A DNA stretch of 64,000 nt from Pseudoalteromonas ruthenica (GTDB lineage Bacteria; Pseudomonadota; Gammaproteobacteria; Enterobacterales; Alteromonadaceae). Location: positions 62,001-126,000 of the forward strand of contig NZ_CP023397.1 in the NCBI RefSeq assembly GCF_008808095.1. The letters run 5' to 3'. How positions within the stretch are numbered: position 1 is the first letter of the stretch; each line of letters opens with the position of its first letter. The notes under the pieces were generated by a model. That model worked only from the letters and a program-made list of their open reading frames with translations. It made no database searches and was not told where the DNA came from. Positions 9,335-17,296 of this stretch are shown piece by piece. Made by a program: the position numbers and the translations under genes.

Positions 9335-10422
9335 GTGGTCGCATTGGGGTAATCAGTATAACCCTCTGGGCCACCGCCAAATAATGTTTGCGGATCATGC
9401 TCTGCTAAAGGCAAACCTGCTTTAAGGCGCTGCGGTAAATCCGGGTTGGCAACAAAGGGGCGACCAAAGCCAATCATATCGGCCCAACCGTCCTCTAGTG
9501 CTTGTTCGGCGCGCGCCTTGGTGTATTTACCCGCGTAAATAGTGAGTCCATCAAAGGCATCACGGATAGCATGCTTAAACTGCGCGCTCATTAAAGGCGC
9601 ATCGTCCCAGTCGGCCTCCGCAATATGGACATAGCCAACGTTAAGCTCATTAAGAGCCTGCACTGCAGCCACATACGTGCTTTGAGGGTTGTCATCTACC
9701 GCGCCATTTAAGGTTGTTAACGGTGCTAATCTGACCCCTACGGCGTTTGCACCAAACACCTCACTGACCGCGCTGACGACTTCACGCAAAAAGCGCAGGC
9801 GATTATCAAGGCTACCACCATACTCATCGCTGCGGTTATTGGCTTGTGAGTCTAAAAACTGGTTGATTAGATACCCGTTGGCAGCATGCAGCTCAATGCC
9901 GTCAAAGCCTGCTTCTTTGGCGCATTGGGCGCTGTGGCGATACTGCGCGATGACCTCGTGGATTTCTGCAACGCTCATGGCACGCGGCATTTGCGCCTCG
10001 ACAAAACCTGGGTTGTTATTGTCATCGATAAACACCTTCACCCCCTTGGCTTGAATTGCAGACGATGAAATGGGCTGCTTGCCGCCAGTATTACTTTTAT
10101 GGGATACGCGGCCGACATGCCACAGCTGGGCAAACATCACACCGCCGGCTTGGTGGACGGCGTCGGTGACCTTGCGCCAACCGGCAACCTGCTCTGGGGT
10201 GTAGATCCCCGGGGTCCAGGCATAGCCTTTACCTAGTTCGCTGATTTGCGTCCCTTCACTGATAATCAGTCCGGCACTGGCACGCTGCGCGTAGTAGGTC
10301 GCCATTAAGTCATTGGCGATGTCACCCGGTTGGGTTGAACGCGAACGTGTCATCGGTGGCATAACAATGCGGTTTTTTAATGTTTTACCGGCTAAGGTAA
10401 TGGGGCGGAAAAGTGAATTCAT
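9331..10422 (-). CDS. Old yellow enzyme family alkene reductase (NemA-like)
   Basis: 363 residues from the ATG at 10422, preceded by a strong AGGAGG. The FMN-binding TIM barrel starts LFRPITLAGKTLKNRIVM, and carries the active-site stretch GIELHAANGYLINQFLD with N.RSDEYGGS. It reduces activated C=C bonds of electrophiles such as enals, maleimides or nitro compounds using NAD(P)H. A perfect palindrome 16 bases upstream is a likely operator. It lies next to a LysR-led cluster of other redox enzymes, consistent with reactive-electrophile defence. Confidence 0.93.
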   Translation of the reverse strand: MNSLFRPITLAGKTLKNRIVMPPMTRSRSTQPGDIANDLMATYYAQRASAGLIISEGTQISELGKGYAWTPGIYTPEQVAGWRKVTDAVHQAGGVMFAQLWHVGRVSHKSNTGGKQPISSSAIQAKGVKVFIDDNNNPGFVEAQMPRAMSVAEIHEVIAQYRHSAQCAKEAGFDGIELHAANGYLINQFLDSQANNRSDEYGGSLDNRLRFLREVVSAVSEVFGANAVGVRLAPLTTLNGAVDDNPQSTYVAAVQALNELNVGYVHIAEADWDDAPLMSAQFKHAIRDAFDGLTIYAGKYTKARAEQALEDGWADMIGFGRPFVANPDLPQRLKAGLPLAEHDPQTLFGGGPEGYTDYPNATT

Positions 10423-10437
10423 AAGACCTCCTAAAGT

Positions 10438-10450
10438 TGTGCTGAGCACA
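10438..10450. promoter_or_regulatory. Palindromic operator candidate for the alkene reductase gene
   Basis: Perfect palindrome TGTGCT-G-AGCACA starting 16 bases before the ATG at 10422. Which regulator binds is unknown; the adjacent LysR protein or a distant NemR/MarR-type sensor are possibilities. Confidence 0.5.
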
Positions 10451-10515
10451 GCGTATCGCAGATGATTGTCATCATTAACCGCAATAAATGAAAAACACTT
10501 TTGTGAAATACGTAA

Positions 10516-11403
10516 CTACAGGCACAACCTTGATTCAATGAAATCTAAAAAGGCAGATATTCGTGAAGACACTGCACTGTTGCGGTAGTAAACAGCTTGT
10601 ACAGATTCTCGTCGATTAGGACTTAAAATATGGTTGTTGAGTACGCTCACTAAGCGCCCGGCGGCTAAGTCGTCTTTAACCATAAAATGCGACAACAATG
10701 CGAGTCCTTGACCCGCTATACATAGCTGACGCACAGTCTCGCCGCTGGAAGCACTGATAGCAAAGCGCAATTGTTGCGGGCTTTTGAGTGGCCAAGTGTT
10801 AAGGTGTGGGGCATCGCTAAAACCGATTAAACGCTGCTCATGCAGAGTTTGAATATTCTCTGAAAGGGAATGATGAGCTAAATACTCAGGACTTGCCACT
10901 ATGTGTAGGCGGCTTTTACCTAGTCGTCGAGCATGTAAATTTGAGTCACTAAGGTCACCAATACGTATGGCTATATCGGCTTTATGCTCAAGCAAATCAA
11001 TAATACTGTCGTGGCTGGTTAGCTCTAGAGTAATATCTGGGTAGGTTTTGCAAAAATCGTTGATCAAAGGGGTCAATTGATGAAAAACAAATGGGCTGGC
11101 GGCATCAACGCGTAATTTTCCTGAAGGAGAGCGGCCCAGCAAACGCAGTGCTTCTTCGCCTTTTGCCAGCATATTCAAGCCATCGCGAGCGTGGCTCAAA
11201 AACAACTCTCCTTCTTCTGTGAGCTCTACTCGCCGTGTGGTTCTATTTAGTAGGGTGGCATTTAAAGTACGCTCCAGACGGGTTACCGCTCGGGACACTT
11301 TGGCAACTTGTTGGTCGAGTAATTGTGCCGCAGCAGAAAAGCCTCCAGTATCAACTACGGTCACAAAGGCTTCTAAGTCTTCAGTTTTAGCATTGACGGG
11401 CAT
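10516..11403 (-). CDS. LysR-family transcriptional regulator
   Basis: 295 residues with an N-terminal winged helix (FVTVVDTGGFSAAAQLLDQQ, SRAVTRLERTL, LLNRTTRRVELTEEG) and a periplasmic-binding-like effector domain. The first helix-turn-helix resembles the AaeR/DsdC-like subgroup that acts on quinone or aromatic stress genes. It is divergent from the MFS-flavoenzyme-reductase operon, the standard arrangement for a LysR regulator and its target. Effector unknown. Confidence 0.9.
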   Translation of the reverse strand: MPVNAKTEDLEAFVTVVDTGGFSAAAQLLDQQVAKVSRAVTRLERTLNATLLNRTTRRVELTEEGELFLSHARDGLNMLAKGEEALRLLGRSPSGKLRVDAASPFVFHQLTPLINDFCKTYPDITLELTSHDSIIDLLEHKADIAIRIGDLSDSNLHARRLGKSRLHIVASPEYLAHHSLSENIQTLHEQRLIGFSDAPHLNTWPLKSPQQLRFAISASSGETVRQLCIAGQGLALLSHFMVKDDLAAGRLVSVLNNHILSPNRRESVQAVYYRNSAVSSRISAFLDFIESRLCL

Positions 11404-11421
11404 CGGCTTACCTTTTCATTT

Positions 11422-11441
11422 ATCACAAAAGTATTTTGTCA
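11422..11441. promoter_or_regulatory. LysR-type operator candidate
   Basis: Imperfect dyad ATCACAAAA-GT-ATTTTGTCA in the 116-base divergent region, resembling the T-N11-A LysR box. It is close to the lysR start, which would allow autorepression as well as activation of the MFS operon. Confidence 0.45.
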
Positions 11442-11519
11442 CTGCTGCTATTTTTTGCAAATAAATTTACTCCCACAATGACGGCATTGTTTTTAAACTC
11501 GCAGTGAAGAGGAAAATAA

Positions 11520-12704
11520 ATGCCCATTGCATTGCTCGCTTTAACTTTGAGTGCCTTTGCTATAGGTACTACCGAATTTGTAATAGTAGGATTAGTGCCG
11601 ACTATTGCACAAGATTTAAATGTGACCCTGCCAAGTGCTGGGTTATTGGTTAGCCTTTATGCCATTGGCGTGGCTGTTGGCGCACCAGTGCTGACCGCGC
11701 TCACCGGACGGTGGAAGCGTAAAAGCGTGCTTCTTAGCCTCATGGCGTTGTTCGTTGGAGGAAATATTTTGGCTTGGCAAGCGCCGAGCTACGAAAGCTT
11801 AATTGCGGCGCGCATCCTGACTGGGTTGGCCCATGGCGTGTTTTTCTCCATTGGTTCAACCATTGCCACAGGCCTTGTGAGTAAAGAAAAAGAAGCTAGT
11901 GCCATCGCAGTCATGTTCACCGGTTTGACAGTAGCCCTAGTCACAGGCGTGCCGCTGGGTACTTGGATTGGTCAAAACTTCGGTTGGCGAGCAACCTTTT
12001 TAGTGGTTTCTGCCTTAGGGCTAATCGCTCTCATTGGCAGTGCTGTGCTGGTCCCGGGGAATTTAAAACAAGGTCGCCCGGCACGCATCAAAGAGCAGTT
12101 GCAAGTGCTTGTTCAACCGCGATTAGTATTGGTGTATGTCATGACTATTTTGGGCTATGGCGGCACATTCACTGCATTTACTTATTTGGCGCCTATTTTA
12201 CAGCAAGAAGCCGGCTTTGCTCCGTCAGCCATTGGTTTGATCATGCTGGTTTATGGTGTATCTGTGGCCGTGGGCAATATTTATGGCGGCAAGCTAGCCG
12301 ACAAAAAAGGTCCGATTAACGCCCTTACGCTGATTTTTGCGGCTTTATCTCTAGTTTTATTGGTATTCACATTCACTATGGGATCAAAAGTGGGAGCGGT
12401 GATCACCGTGCTGATATGGGGGGCTTTTGCTTTTGGCAACGTTCCTGGGTTGCAAGTGTACGTAGTAAAACTTGCAGAAAAATACACCCCTAATGCCGTA
12501 GATGTAGCATCAGGCCTAAACATTGCGGCGTTTAATATCGGGATTGCTGTAGGCTCTGTATTGGGCGGTGCGATTGTCGACGGTATGAGCCTGCAAGACA
12601 CTGCTTGGATAGGGGCTATGATTTCCGTAGCGGCTTTGGTGGCAACGCGTTGGAGTGGTCATCTTGATAAGCGCGACGAAACGCGTGCTCAGGATCTGGT
12701 ATGA
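11520..12704 (+). CDS. MFS efflux transporter (DHA1, AraJ/YdhP-like)
   Basis: 394 residues with about 12 membrane helices. The N-terminus LALSAFAIGTTEFVIVGLVP is the hallmark of the DHA1 sugar/drug-efflux branch, and GRWKRKSVLL is the MFS loop 2-3 motif. GAGG precedes the ATG. It is the first gene of an operon with a flavoenzyme (four-base ATGA overlap), aldo-keto reductase and quinone reductase, so it probably exports a toxic electrophile or its product. Confidence 0.9.
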   Translation: MPIALLALTLSAFAIGTTEFVIVGLVPTIAQDLNVTLPSAGLLVSLYAIGVAVGAPVLTALTGRWKRKSVLLSLMALFVGGNILAWQAPSYESLIAARILTGLAHGVFFSIGSTIATGLVSKEKEASAIAVMFTGLTVALVTGVPLGTWIGQNFGWRATFLVVSALGLIALIGSAVLVPGNLKQGRPARIKEQLQVLVQPRLVLVYVMTILGYGGTFTAFTYLAPILQQEAGFAPSAIGLIMLVYGVSVAVGNIYGGKLADKKGPINALTLIFAALSLVLLVFTFTMGSKVGAVITVLIWGAFAFGNVPGLQVYVVKLAEKYTPNAVDVASGLNIAAFNIGIAVGSVLGGAIVDGMSLQDTAWIGAMISVAALVATRWSGHLDKRDETRAQDLV

Positions 12705-13603
12705 GCCTGGATAAACTAGCACAAAAACCCTTTTCTATCGGGGTGGAGTTGCCGCTGGATAATGACTGGGCTCGTTTTGAAACCAATACCTCAGGACCTT
12801 TTGGCATTCCAGATATGCGTCATCATGAAGCGCGTATTCAGTTAGCCGACAAAATGGGCTTCTTCGCCGCTTGGGTTCGTGACGTGCCTATTTATGACCC
12901 TAATTTTGGTGATGCTGCTCAAGTATTTGAAACTTTTAGTTATCTAGGTTATCTGGCGGCTAAAACTGAACGCATAATGCTTGGCACAGCTGCGGTGGTG
13001 TTGCCTCTTCGCCAGCCTTGGCTAGTAAAAAAAGCCGCCGCCACGATACAAAGCCTCAGTAAAGGGCGGTTGATCTTAGGGCTTGCCAGTGGTGATCGCC
13101 CTAGTGAATACCCTTTATTTAATATTGACTTTCCCTCACGGGGAGCCCGCTTTCAAGAAGCTGTGGCGGTGCTCAAAGGTGAGCCCAAGCGGCCCTTACA
13201 AGCAGGGCAAAAGGTTCTGCCGGAGTTGACTAACACGCCCTTATATGTCGCGGGTCTCGCCCAGCAGTCACCAATGTGGGTGGGACAAAATATGGATGGC
13301 TGGTTGGCATACCCCGGTACTCCTGAAGATCATAAAAAGCGAGTAGCACAGTGGCGTAATGTTGCTGGCGAAAAGCCTTACGTGAGCTTTATTCATTTAA
13401 ATTTGCTGGATGAGCCTGATGCGCCAATAACACGTCACCGATTCGGGATTGAAACTGGCGTAAATGGACTCATCACTGAACTAAAGGCAATGCAACAAGT
13501 AGGTGTAAACCATATTGGTTTGCATTTTAGGCGAAATACCTTGCCCGTTGAATGGGCACTCGAGTGCATCGGTAAACAGGTATTACCGCATTTTCATTTT
13601 TAA
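12701..13603 (+). CDS. Luciferase-like (LLM) flavin-dependent oxidoreductase
   Basis: 300 residues of the bacterial luciferase/F420-type TIM barrel: FAAWVRDVPIYDP, ERIMLGTAAVVLPLRQPWLVKKAAATI and GRLILGLASGDRP are the usual core segments. It likely uses reduced FMN to oxidise a small molecule. Translation is coupled to the MFS gene by the ATGA overlap, and the aldo-keto reductase follows nine bases later. Substrate unknown. Confidence 0.88.
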   Translation: MSLDKLAQKPFSIGVELPLDNDWARFETNTSGPFGIPDMRHHEARIQLADKMGFFAAWVRDVPIYDPNFGDAAQVFETFSYLGYLAAKTERIMLGTAAVVLPLRQPWLVKKAAATIQSLSKGRLILGLASGDRPSEYPLFNIDFPSRGARFQEAVAVLKGEPKRPLQAGQKVLPELTNTPLYVAGLAQQSPMWVGQNMDGWLAYPGTPEDHKKRVAQWRNVAGEKPYVSFIHLNLLDEPDAPITRHRFGIETGVNGLITELKAMQQVGVNHIGLHFRRNTLPVEWALECIGKQVLPHFHF

Positions 13604-13612
13604 GGAGACTAT

Positions 13613-14425
13613 ATGAATCAATCAATTTTACCTAAACTAGGCGTTGGCACGTTTCGACTAGAGGACGAAGTCGCTTATCAGAGTGTAATGATGGCTCTTG
13701 AAGAGGGCTATCGGCATATCGATACTGCGCAAATCTACGGCAACGAAGAAGCTGTAGGTCGTGCTATTAGAGATAGCGATATTGCCCGTGAAGAGCTTTT
13801 TGTAACAACTAAAGTGTGGAACGATAAGCTCAATAAAGAAGGCTTTATTGACAGCGTTAAAGAAAGTTTACGAAAGTTGCAGCTTGATAGCGTGGACCTA
13901 CTGTTAATTCACTGGCCAAGCCCTGAGGGCGGTGAACCAATGGATGAATACCTTGGTGAATTACATCGTGCCAAAGAGCTGGGTTTGACTAAATACATAG
14001 GTGTATCTAACTTCACTATTGCCCAACTTCAACAAGCGCTAAAAATCTTACCAGAGGGCTCGTTGACCAATAACCAAATTGAAGTTCATCCTTATTTGAC
14101 TAATGAAAAAGTGCGTGAATTTTGTGTGCAACAAGGAATCACAGTGACCGGCTACATGCCTTTTGCTGTGGGTAAAGTGCTGAAAGACGAGACTATTTTA
14201 GCTATTGCTAAACAACATAACGTCAGCGCCGCCGAAGTGGTTGTGGCTTGGGAGTTAGCACATGGTTTGGTGACAATTCCATCATCGACCAAACGAGCCA
14301 ATTTAGCCACAAATCTTAAGGCGCTGGAACTGACTTTAAGCGCTGAAGACATCGCCAGAATAGATGCCCTTGATTGTAACGACCGTCAAGCCGACCCTGA
14401 TTTTTCACCCAAGTGGGATATTTAA
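13613..14425 (+). CDS. Aldo/keto reductase (DkgB-like)
   Basis: 270 residues, an NADPH-dependent carbonyl reductase of the AKR3/5 group. The catalytic tetrad is visible: Asp37 and Tyr42 in HIDTAQIYGNE, Lys67 in TTKVWN and His100 in LLIHWPSP; the NADPH site IPSSTKRANLATNL is near the C-terminus. It resembles 2,5-diketo-D-gluconate reductase B, a methylglyoxal reductase. AAGGAG precedes the ATG. It lies inside the LysR-divergent operon. Confidence 0.92.
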   Translation: MNQSILPKLGVGTFRLEDEVAYQSVMMALEEGYRHIDTAQIYGNEEAVGRAIRDSDIAREELFVTTKVWNDKLNKEGFIDSVKESLRKLQLDSVDLLLIHWPSPEGGEPMDEYLGELHRAKELGLTKYIGVSNFTIAQLQQALKILPEGSLTNNQIEVHPYLTNEKVREFCVQQGITVTGYMPFAVGKVLKDETILAIAKQHNVSAAEVVVAWELAHGLVTIPSSTKRANLATNLKALELTLSAEDIARIDALDCNDRQADPDFSPKWDI

Positions 14426-14427
14426 AT

Positions 14428-15369
14428 ATGGTAGAGCGGACCCATGCATGGCAGTTTAATGGGGCAGGTAATGCCCTGCAATTAGACTACAAAGCCTTAC
14501 CTCTATTGAAGGCTGGACAGATTCTGGTGCGCAACCTTGCCATCGGCATCAATCCTGTGGATTGGAAATTCATTGATGCCGATCCTATTTCTTGGCCCAA
14601 GGGTCACACTCCGGGCGTTGATGGTGCCGGCGAAGTGCTGGCCGTAGGTGCGGGAGTTGACGCTCAATTAGTCGGTCAAATAGTGGCTTATCATCACAGT
14701 TTAAGCCTTGATGGTAGTTTTGCTGAACACACCGTTTTATTTGCGAACCGGGTGATGCGCATACCACAAAGCTTGAGTCCTTCGGTGGCTGCCGCTTTAC
14801 CATGTCCGATGCTGACTGCGTGGCAAGCGTTTAGCAAAATCCCCGCAGTTAAAGGTGCTAAGGTACTGATAACGGGTATGGGGGCAGTGAACAAGTTGTT
14901 GGCCCAAATGCTGAGTCACAGTGGTTTTAAAGTGCATGTTTTATCGCAAAGTTTAACCCAAGAGCAAGCGGATAAACTGAGTATAGATGCAGTTTTTCGT
15001 CAAGCGCCCAGCGCGGGCGGTTACTTTGCACTGTTTGATGCTAATGGCCCGGATACGGCAAGGGAGCTTGTGCCACTGCTGCAGGCCAATGGCCATGTTA
15101 TCAGTATTTTAGGACGCATTGATAACCCCGTGGATGCGCCATTTACGCGTACTATTTCATACCATGAAATTGCCTTAGGGGCACTGCATGACTATGGGGA
15201 TAGCGCTCAGTGGCAGCGCCTTGTAAGGGACGGTGAACGTCTACTAGAAGACGTGGTGGCTGGTCACTTACAGGTAGAGCAACCAAGTGAATTCGCTTTT
15301 GATGCATTAAATGATGCTTTGATTTTCTCTAAGGAGGAAAAACAAAAAGCAGTTGTGCTCAATCAATAG
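14428..15369 (+). CDS. Zinc-less alcohol dehydrogenase / quinone reductase-like protein
   Basis: 313 residues from ATG 14428, directly after the aldo-keto reductase stop; an overlapping GTG at 14413 is less likely. The GroES-like domain (NPVDWKFIDAD, HTPGVDGAGEVLAVGAGV) is followed by a Rossmann domain. The usual GxGxxG is degenerate (ITGMGAVNKL), and no zinc ligands are seen, as in quinone oxidoreductases. Likely NADPH-dependent reduction of quinones or enones. Last gene of the operon. Confidence 0.85.
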   Translation: MVERTHAWQFNGAGNALQLDYKALPLLKAGQILVRNLAIGINPVDWKFIDADPISWPKGHTPGVDGAGEVLAVGAGVDAQLVGQIVAYHHSLSLDGSFAEHTVLFANRVMRIPQSLSPSVAAALPCPMLTAWQAFSKIPAVKGAKVLITGMGAVNKLLAQMLSHSGFKVHVLSQSLTQEQADKLSIDAVFRQAPSAGGYFALFDANGPDTARELVPLLQANGHVISILGRIDNPVDAPFTRTISYHEIALGALHDYGDSAQWQRLVRDGERLLEDVVAGHLQVEQPSEFAFDALNDALIFSKEEKQKAVVLNQ

Positions 15370-15374
15370 TTACT

Positions 15375-15417
15375 CTGGGCCTTGAATGGCGGAATAAAAC
15401 TAACGCATAAGGCCCAG
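15375..15417 (+). terminator. Inverted repeat at the end of the redox operon
   Basis: Perfect 9-base arms CTGGGCCTT (15375-15383) and AAGGCCCAG (15409-15417) separated by 25 bases, just after the last stop. The long loop and absence of a T run make it an atypical terminator; a protein site is an alternative. Confidence 0.35.
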
Positions 15418-15586
15418 GTTAGTAGCTTTTACACGGTTTTAATTGGGTTACAGGCACGGTTACCTCACGATATTGATGCCGAAATAGCATCATGATAATG
15501 CCATATTGTGGCTGCTGTATCGGTAGAGATGTTGTTAAGGTGGCCCTATCAACATAATGTAGAACGTGCTAAATGAAGAGGTAATA

Positions 15587-16570
15587 ATGACCGCTATTGC
15601 TAAGCTCAGTGTGCTTGATCTCGCGCCCGTGGTGCAACGCTGCAACGCCAATGAAGCGTTTGCCCGCGCTAAGGAGCTTGCTCAACATGTGGAACGTTTA
15701 GGTTACCATCGTTTTTGGATGGCGGAGCATCATAATATGCCCGACATAGCCAGCGCTGCCACGTCCACCTTACTGGCGTACATCGGCGCTCATACTCAGC
15801 GTATACGTATTGGCTCTGGGGGTGTGATGCTGCCCAATCACGCGCCGATGATTGTCGCTGAACAATACGGCACCTTGGCAGCGCTGTTTCCTGAGCGCGT
15901 CGACTTAGGCATTGGCCGTGCGCCGGGGAGCGATGGCGCAACAACACGTGCGTTGCGACGTGATGCAAAGGCTGCGGAAGATTTGTTGCCACAACTCGAA
16001 GAGCTGCAGTATTTTCTTGGTGAGGAGCAACCTGGCCAACGCGTTCGAGCTTACCCTGGAGTCGGTTCTCACGTGCCGTTGTGGCTACTTGGTTCAAGCA
16101 CTTACAGTGCCTTGCTCGCGGCACAAAAAGGCTTACCCTTTGCGTTCGCTGCGCACTTTGCCCCTGACTTTATGATGCGCGCGATAGAATTGTATCGTGA
16201 ACAGTTTCAGCCCAGCGCTCAACTGAGTGCTCCCTATGTGATGGTAGCGGTGAATGCCATTGCCGCTGCTACTAACGAGCAAGCCGAGTTTCTCGCAACC
16301 ACAGGGCAGCAAAAGTTTGTCAGTATGATCAGGGGGCAAGAGGGGCTGATCCCTCCTCCCACCGACAATATGGATGCGATCTGGACCGACCTTGAACGTC
16401 AACAAGTGACTCGGATGTTGCGCGAGTCAATCATCGGTAATAAAGAGAAAGTCCAGGCCGGGCTGCGTGGGTTACAGGCGCGTACAGGGGCCGACGAAAT
16501 CATGCTACACAATATTATTTATGATCAACAAGCGCGTTTGAACTCTTATGAGCTGATAATGCACGGGTGA
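15587..16570 (+). CDS. LLM class flavin-dependent oxidoreductase (MsnO8-like)
   Basis: 327 residues from ATG 15587, preceded by GAAGAGG; an upstream GTG at 15566 is unlikely. The luciferase-like barrel shows [36 protein letters not shown] and [12 protein letters not shown]. This subgroup is about 330 residues and often annotated as an alkanal monooxygenase; true substrates are mostly unknown. A 217-base gap separates it from the upstream operon, so it may have its own promoter. Confidence 0.9.
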   Translation: MTAIAKLSVLDLAPVVQRCNANEAFARAKELAQHVERLGYHRFWMAEHHNMPDIASAATSTLLAYIGAHTQRIRIGSGGVMLPNHAPMIVAEQYGTLAALFPERVDLGIGRAPGSDGATTRALRRDAKAAEDLLPQLEELQYFLGEEQPGQRVRAYPGVGSHVPLWLLGSSTYSALLAAQKGLPFAFAAHFAPDFMMRAIELYREQFQPSAQLSAPYVMVAVNAIAAATNEQAEFLATTGQQKFVSMIRGQEGLIPPPTDNMDAIWTDLERQQVTRMLRESIIGNKEKVQAGLRGLQARTGADEIMLHNIIYDQQARLNSYELIMHG

Positions 16571-16646
16571 TAGATATGGGTTGGCGCTTGGTTTATCCCC
16601 GTATATGCTTGATGAGCATCTTGCATCACAAAAAAAGGAACACAAC

Positions 16647-17030
16647 ATGATTGGCTATGTCACTTTAGGTACAAATGATTTGCAAAAGGCTGCGGCTTTT
16701 TATGATGTTTTATTGGGCCAACTCGGTGCAGCACGGTTTATGGAGAATGAGCGCTTAATCGCTTGGTCGACTGGTCCTGTGGGCGCAGGATTAGCGATAG
16801 TAACGCCCTATGATGAGAGCCCCGCAAGCGCCGGTAATGGAACTATGGTGGCATTACAGGCCAGTTCCCCGGATTTGGTTGATAAGGTTTACCAAAAGGC
16901 GGTTGCTCTTGGTGCTAAAGAAGAAGGAGAGCCCGGTGAGCGTGGTGATATCCCTGGCTTTTATGCTGGCTACTTTCGAGACCTAGATGGCAATAAGTTG
17001 AATGTATTTTATATGCCAAGCCCTGCTTAA
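16647..17030 (+). CDS. VOC (glyoxalase/bleomycin-resistance fold) protein
   Basis: 127 residues from ATG 16647 with AAGGAA upstream; the frame is open further upstream without support. The fold is seen in MIGYVTLGTNDLQKAAAFYD at the N-terminus and FRDLDGNKLNVF at the C-terminus, with a metal-position Glu replaced in part. Members of this small subgroup are mostly uncharacterised. It follows the LLM gene closely and ends at a strong terminator. Confidence 0.88.
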   Translation: MIGYVTLGTNDLQKAAAFYDVLLGQLGAARFMENERLIAWSTGPVGAGLAIVTPYDESPASAGNGTMVALQASSPDLVDKVYQKAVALGAKEEGEPGERGDIPGFYAGYFRDLDGNKLNVFYMPSPA

Positions 17031-17057
17031 TAGATAAGGAAATGTGAATCTTACTAT

Positions 17058-17080
17058 AAGCGCCCAGGTGGGCGCTTTGT
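17058..17080 (+). terminator. Rho-independent terminator after the VOC gene
   Basis: Arms AAGCGCCC and GGGCGCTT around a four-base loop, followed by TTTGTT. Confidence 0.8.
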
Positions 17081-17165
17081 TGCGTGTATTTGTCCCCATA
17101 TAGTTAACGCTGTGTTAAAAAATAACTGCATTTTATTGACGTTTTAACGACCATGTCATATGTTA

Positions 17166-17179
17166 TGAAAGCGCTTACA
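17166..17179. promoter_or_regulatory. LacI-type operator, distal copy at the GH16 gene
   Basis: TGAAAGCGCTTACA, a near-palindrome around AGCGCT. It is identical to the copy at 17208 and to one at 47832 in the second glucan locus. Confidence 0.75.
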
Positions 17180-17207
17180 TAATTTGCGCTTTTTATTTGA
17201 GTACTTT

Positions 17208-17221
17208 TGAAAGCGCTTACA
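17208..17221. promoter_or_regulatory. LacI-type operator, proximal copy at the GH16 gene
   Basis: TGAAAGCGCTTACA, 42 bases (about four helical turns) from the distal copy and 76 bases upstream of the GH16 start. The phasing fits two repressor dimers on one face. The LacI protein at 49312 is the obvious candidate. Confidence 0.78.
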
Positions 17222-17296
17222 AAATACTGGTTGATAATAAAAACACAATTAAATCAGTTAGATACTAATAACCAATTAATGTTGGGGTTCAACAAA

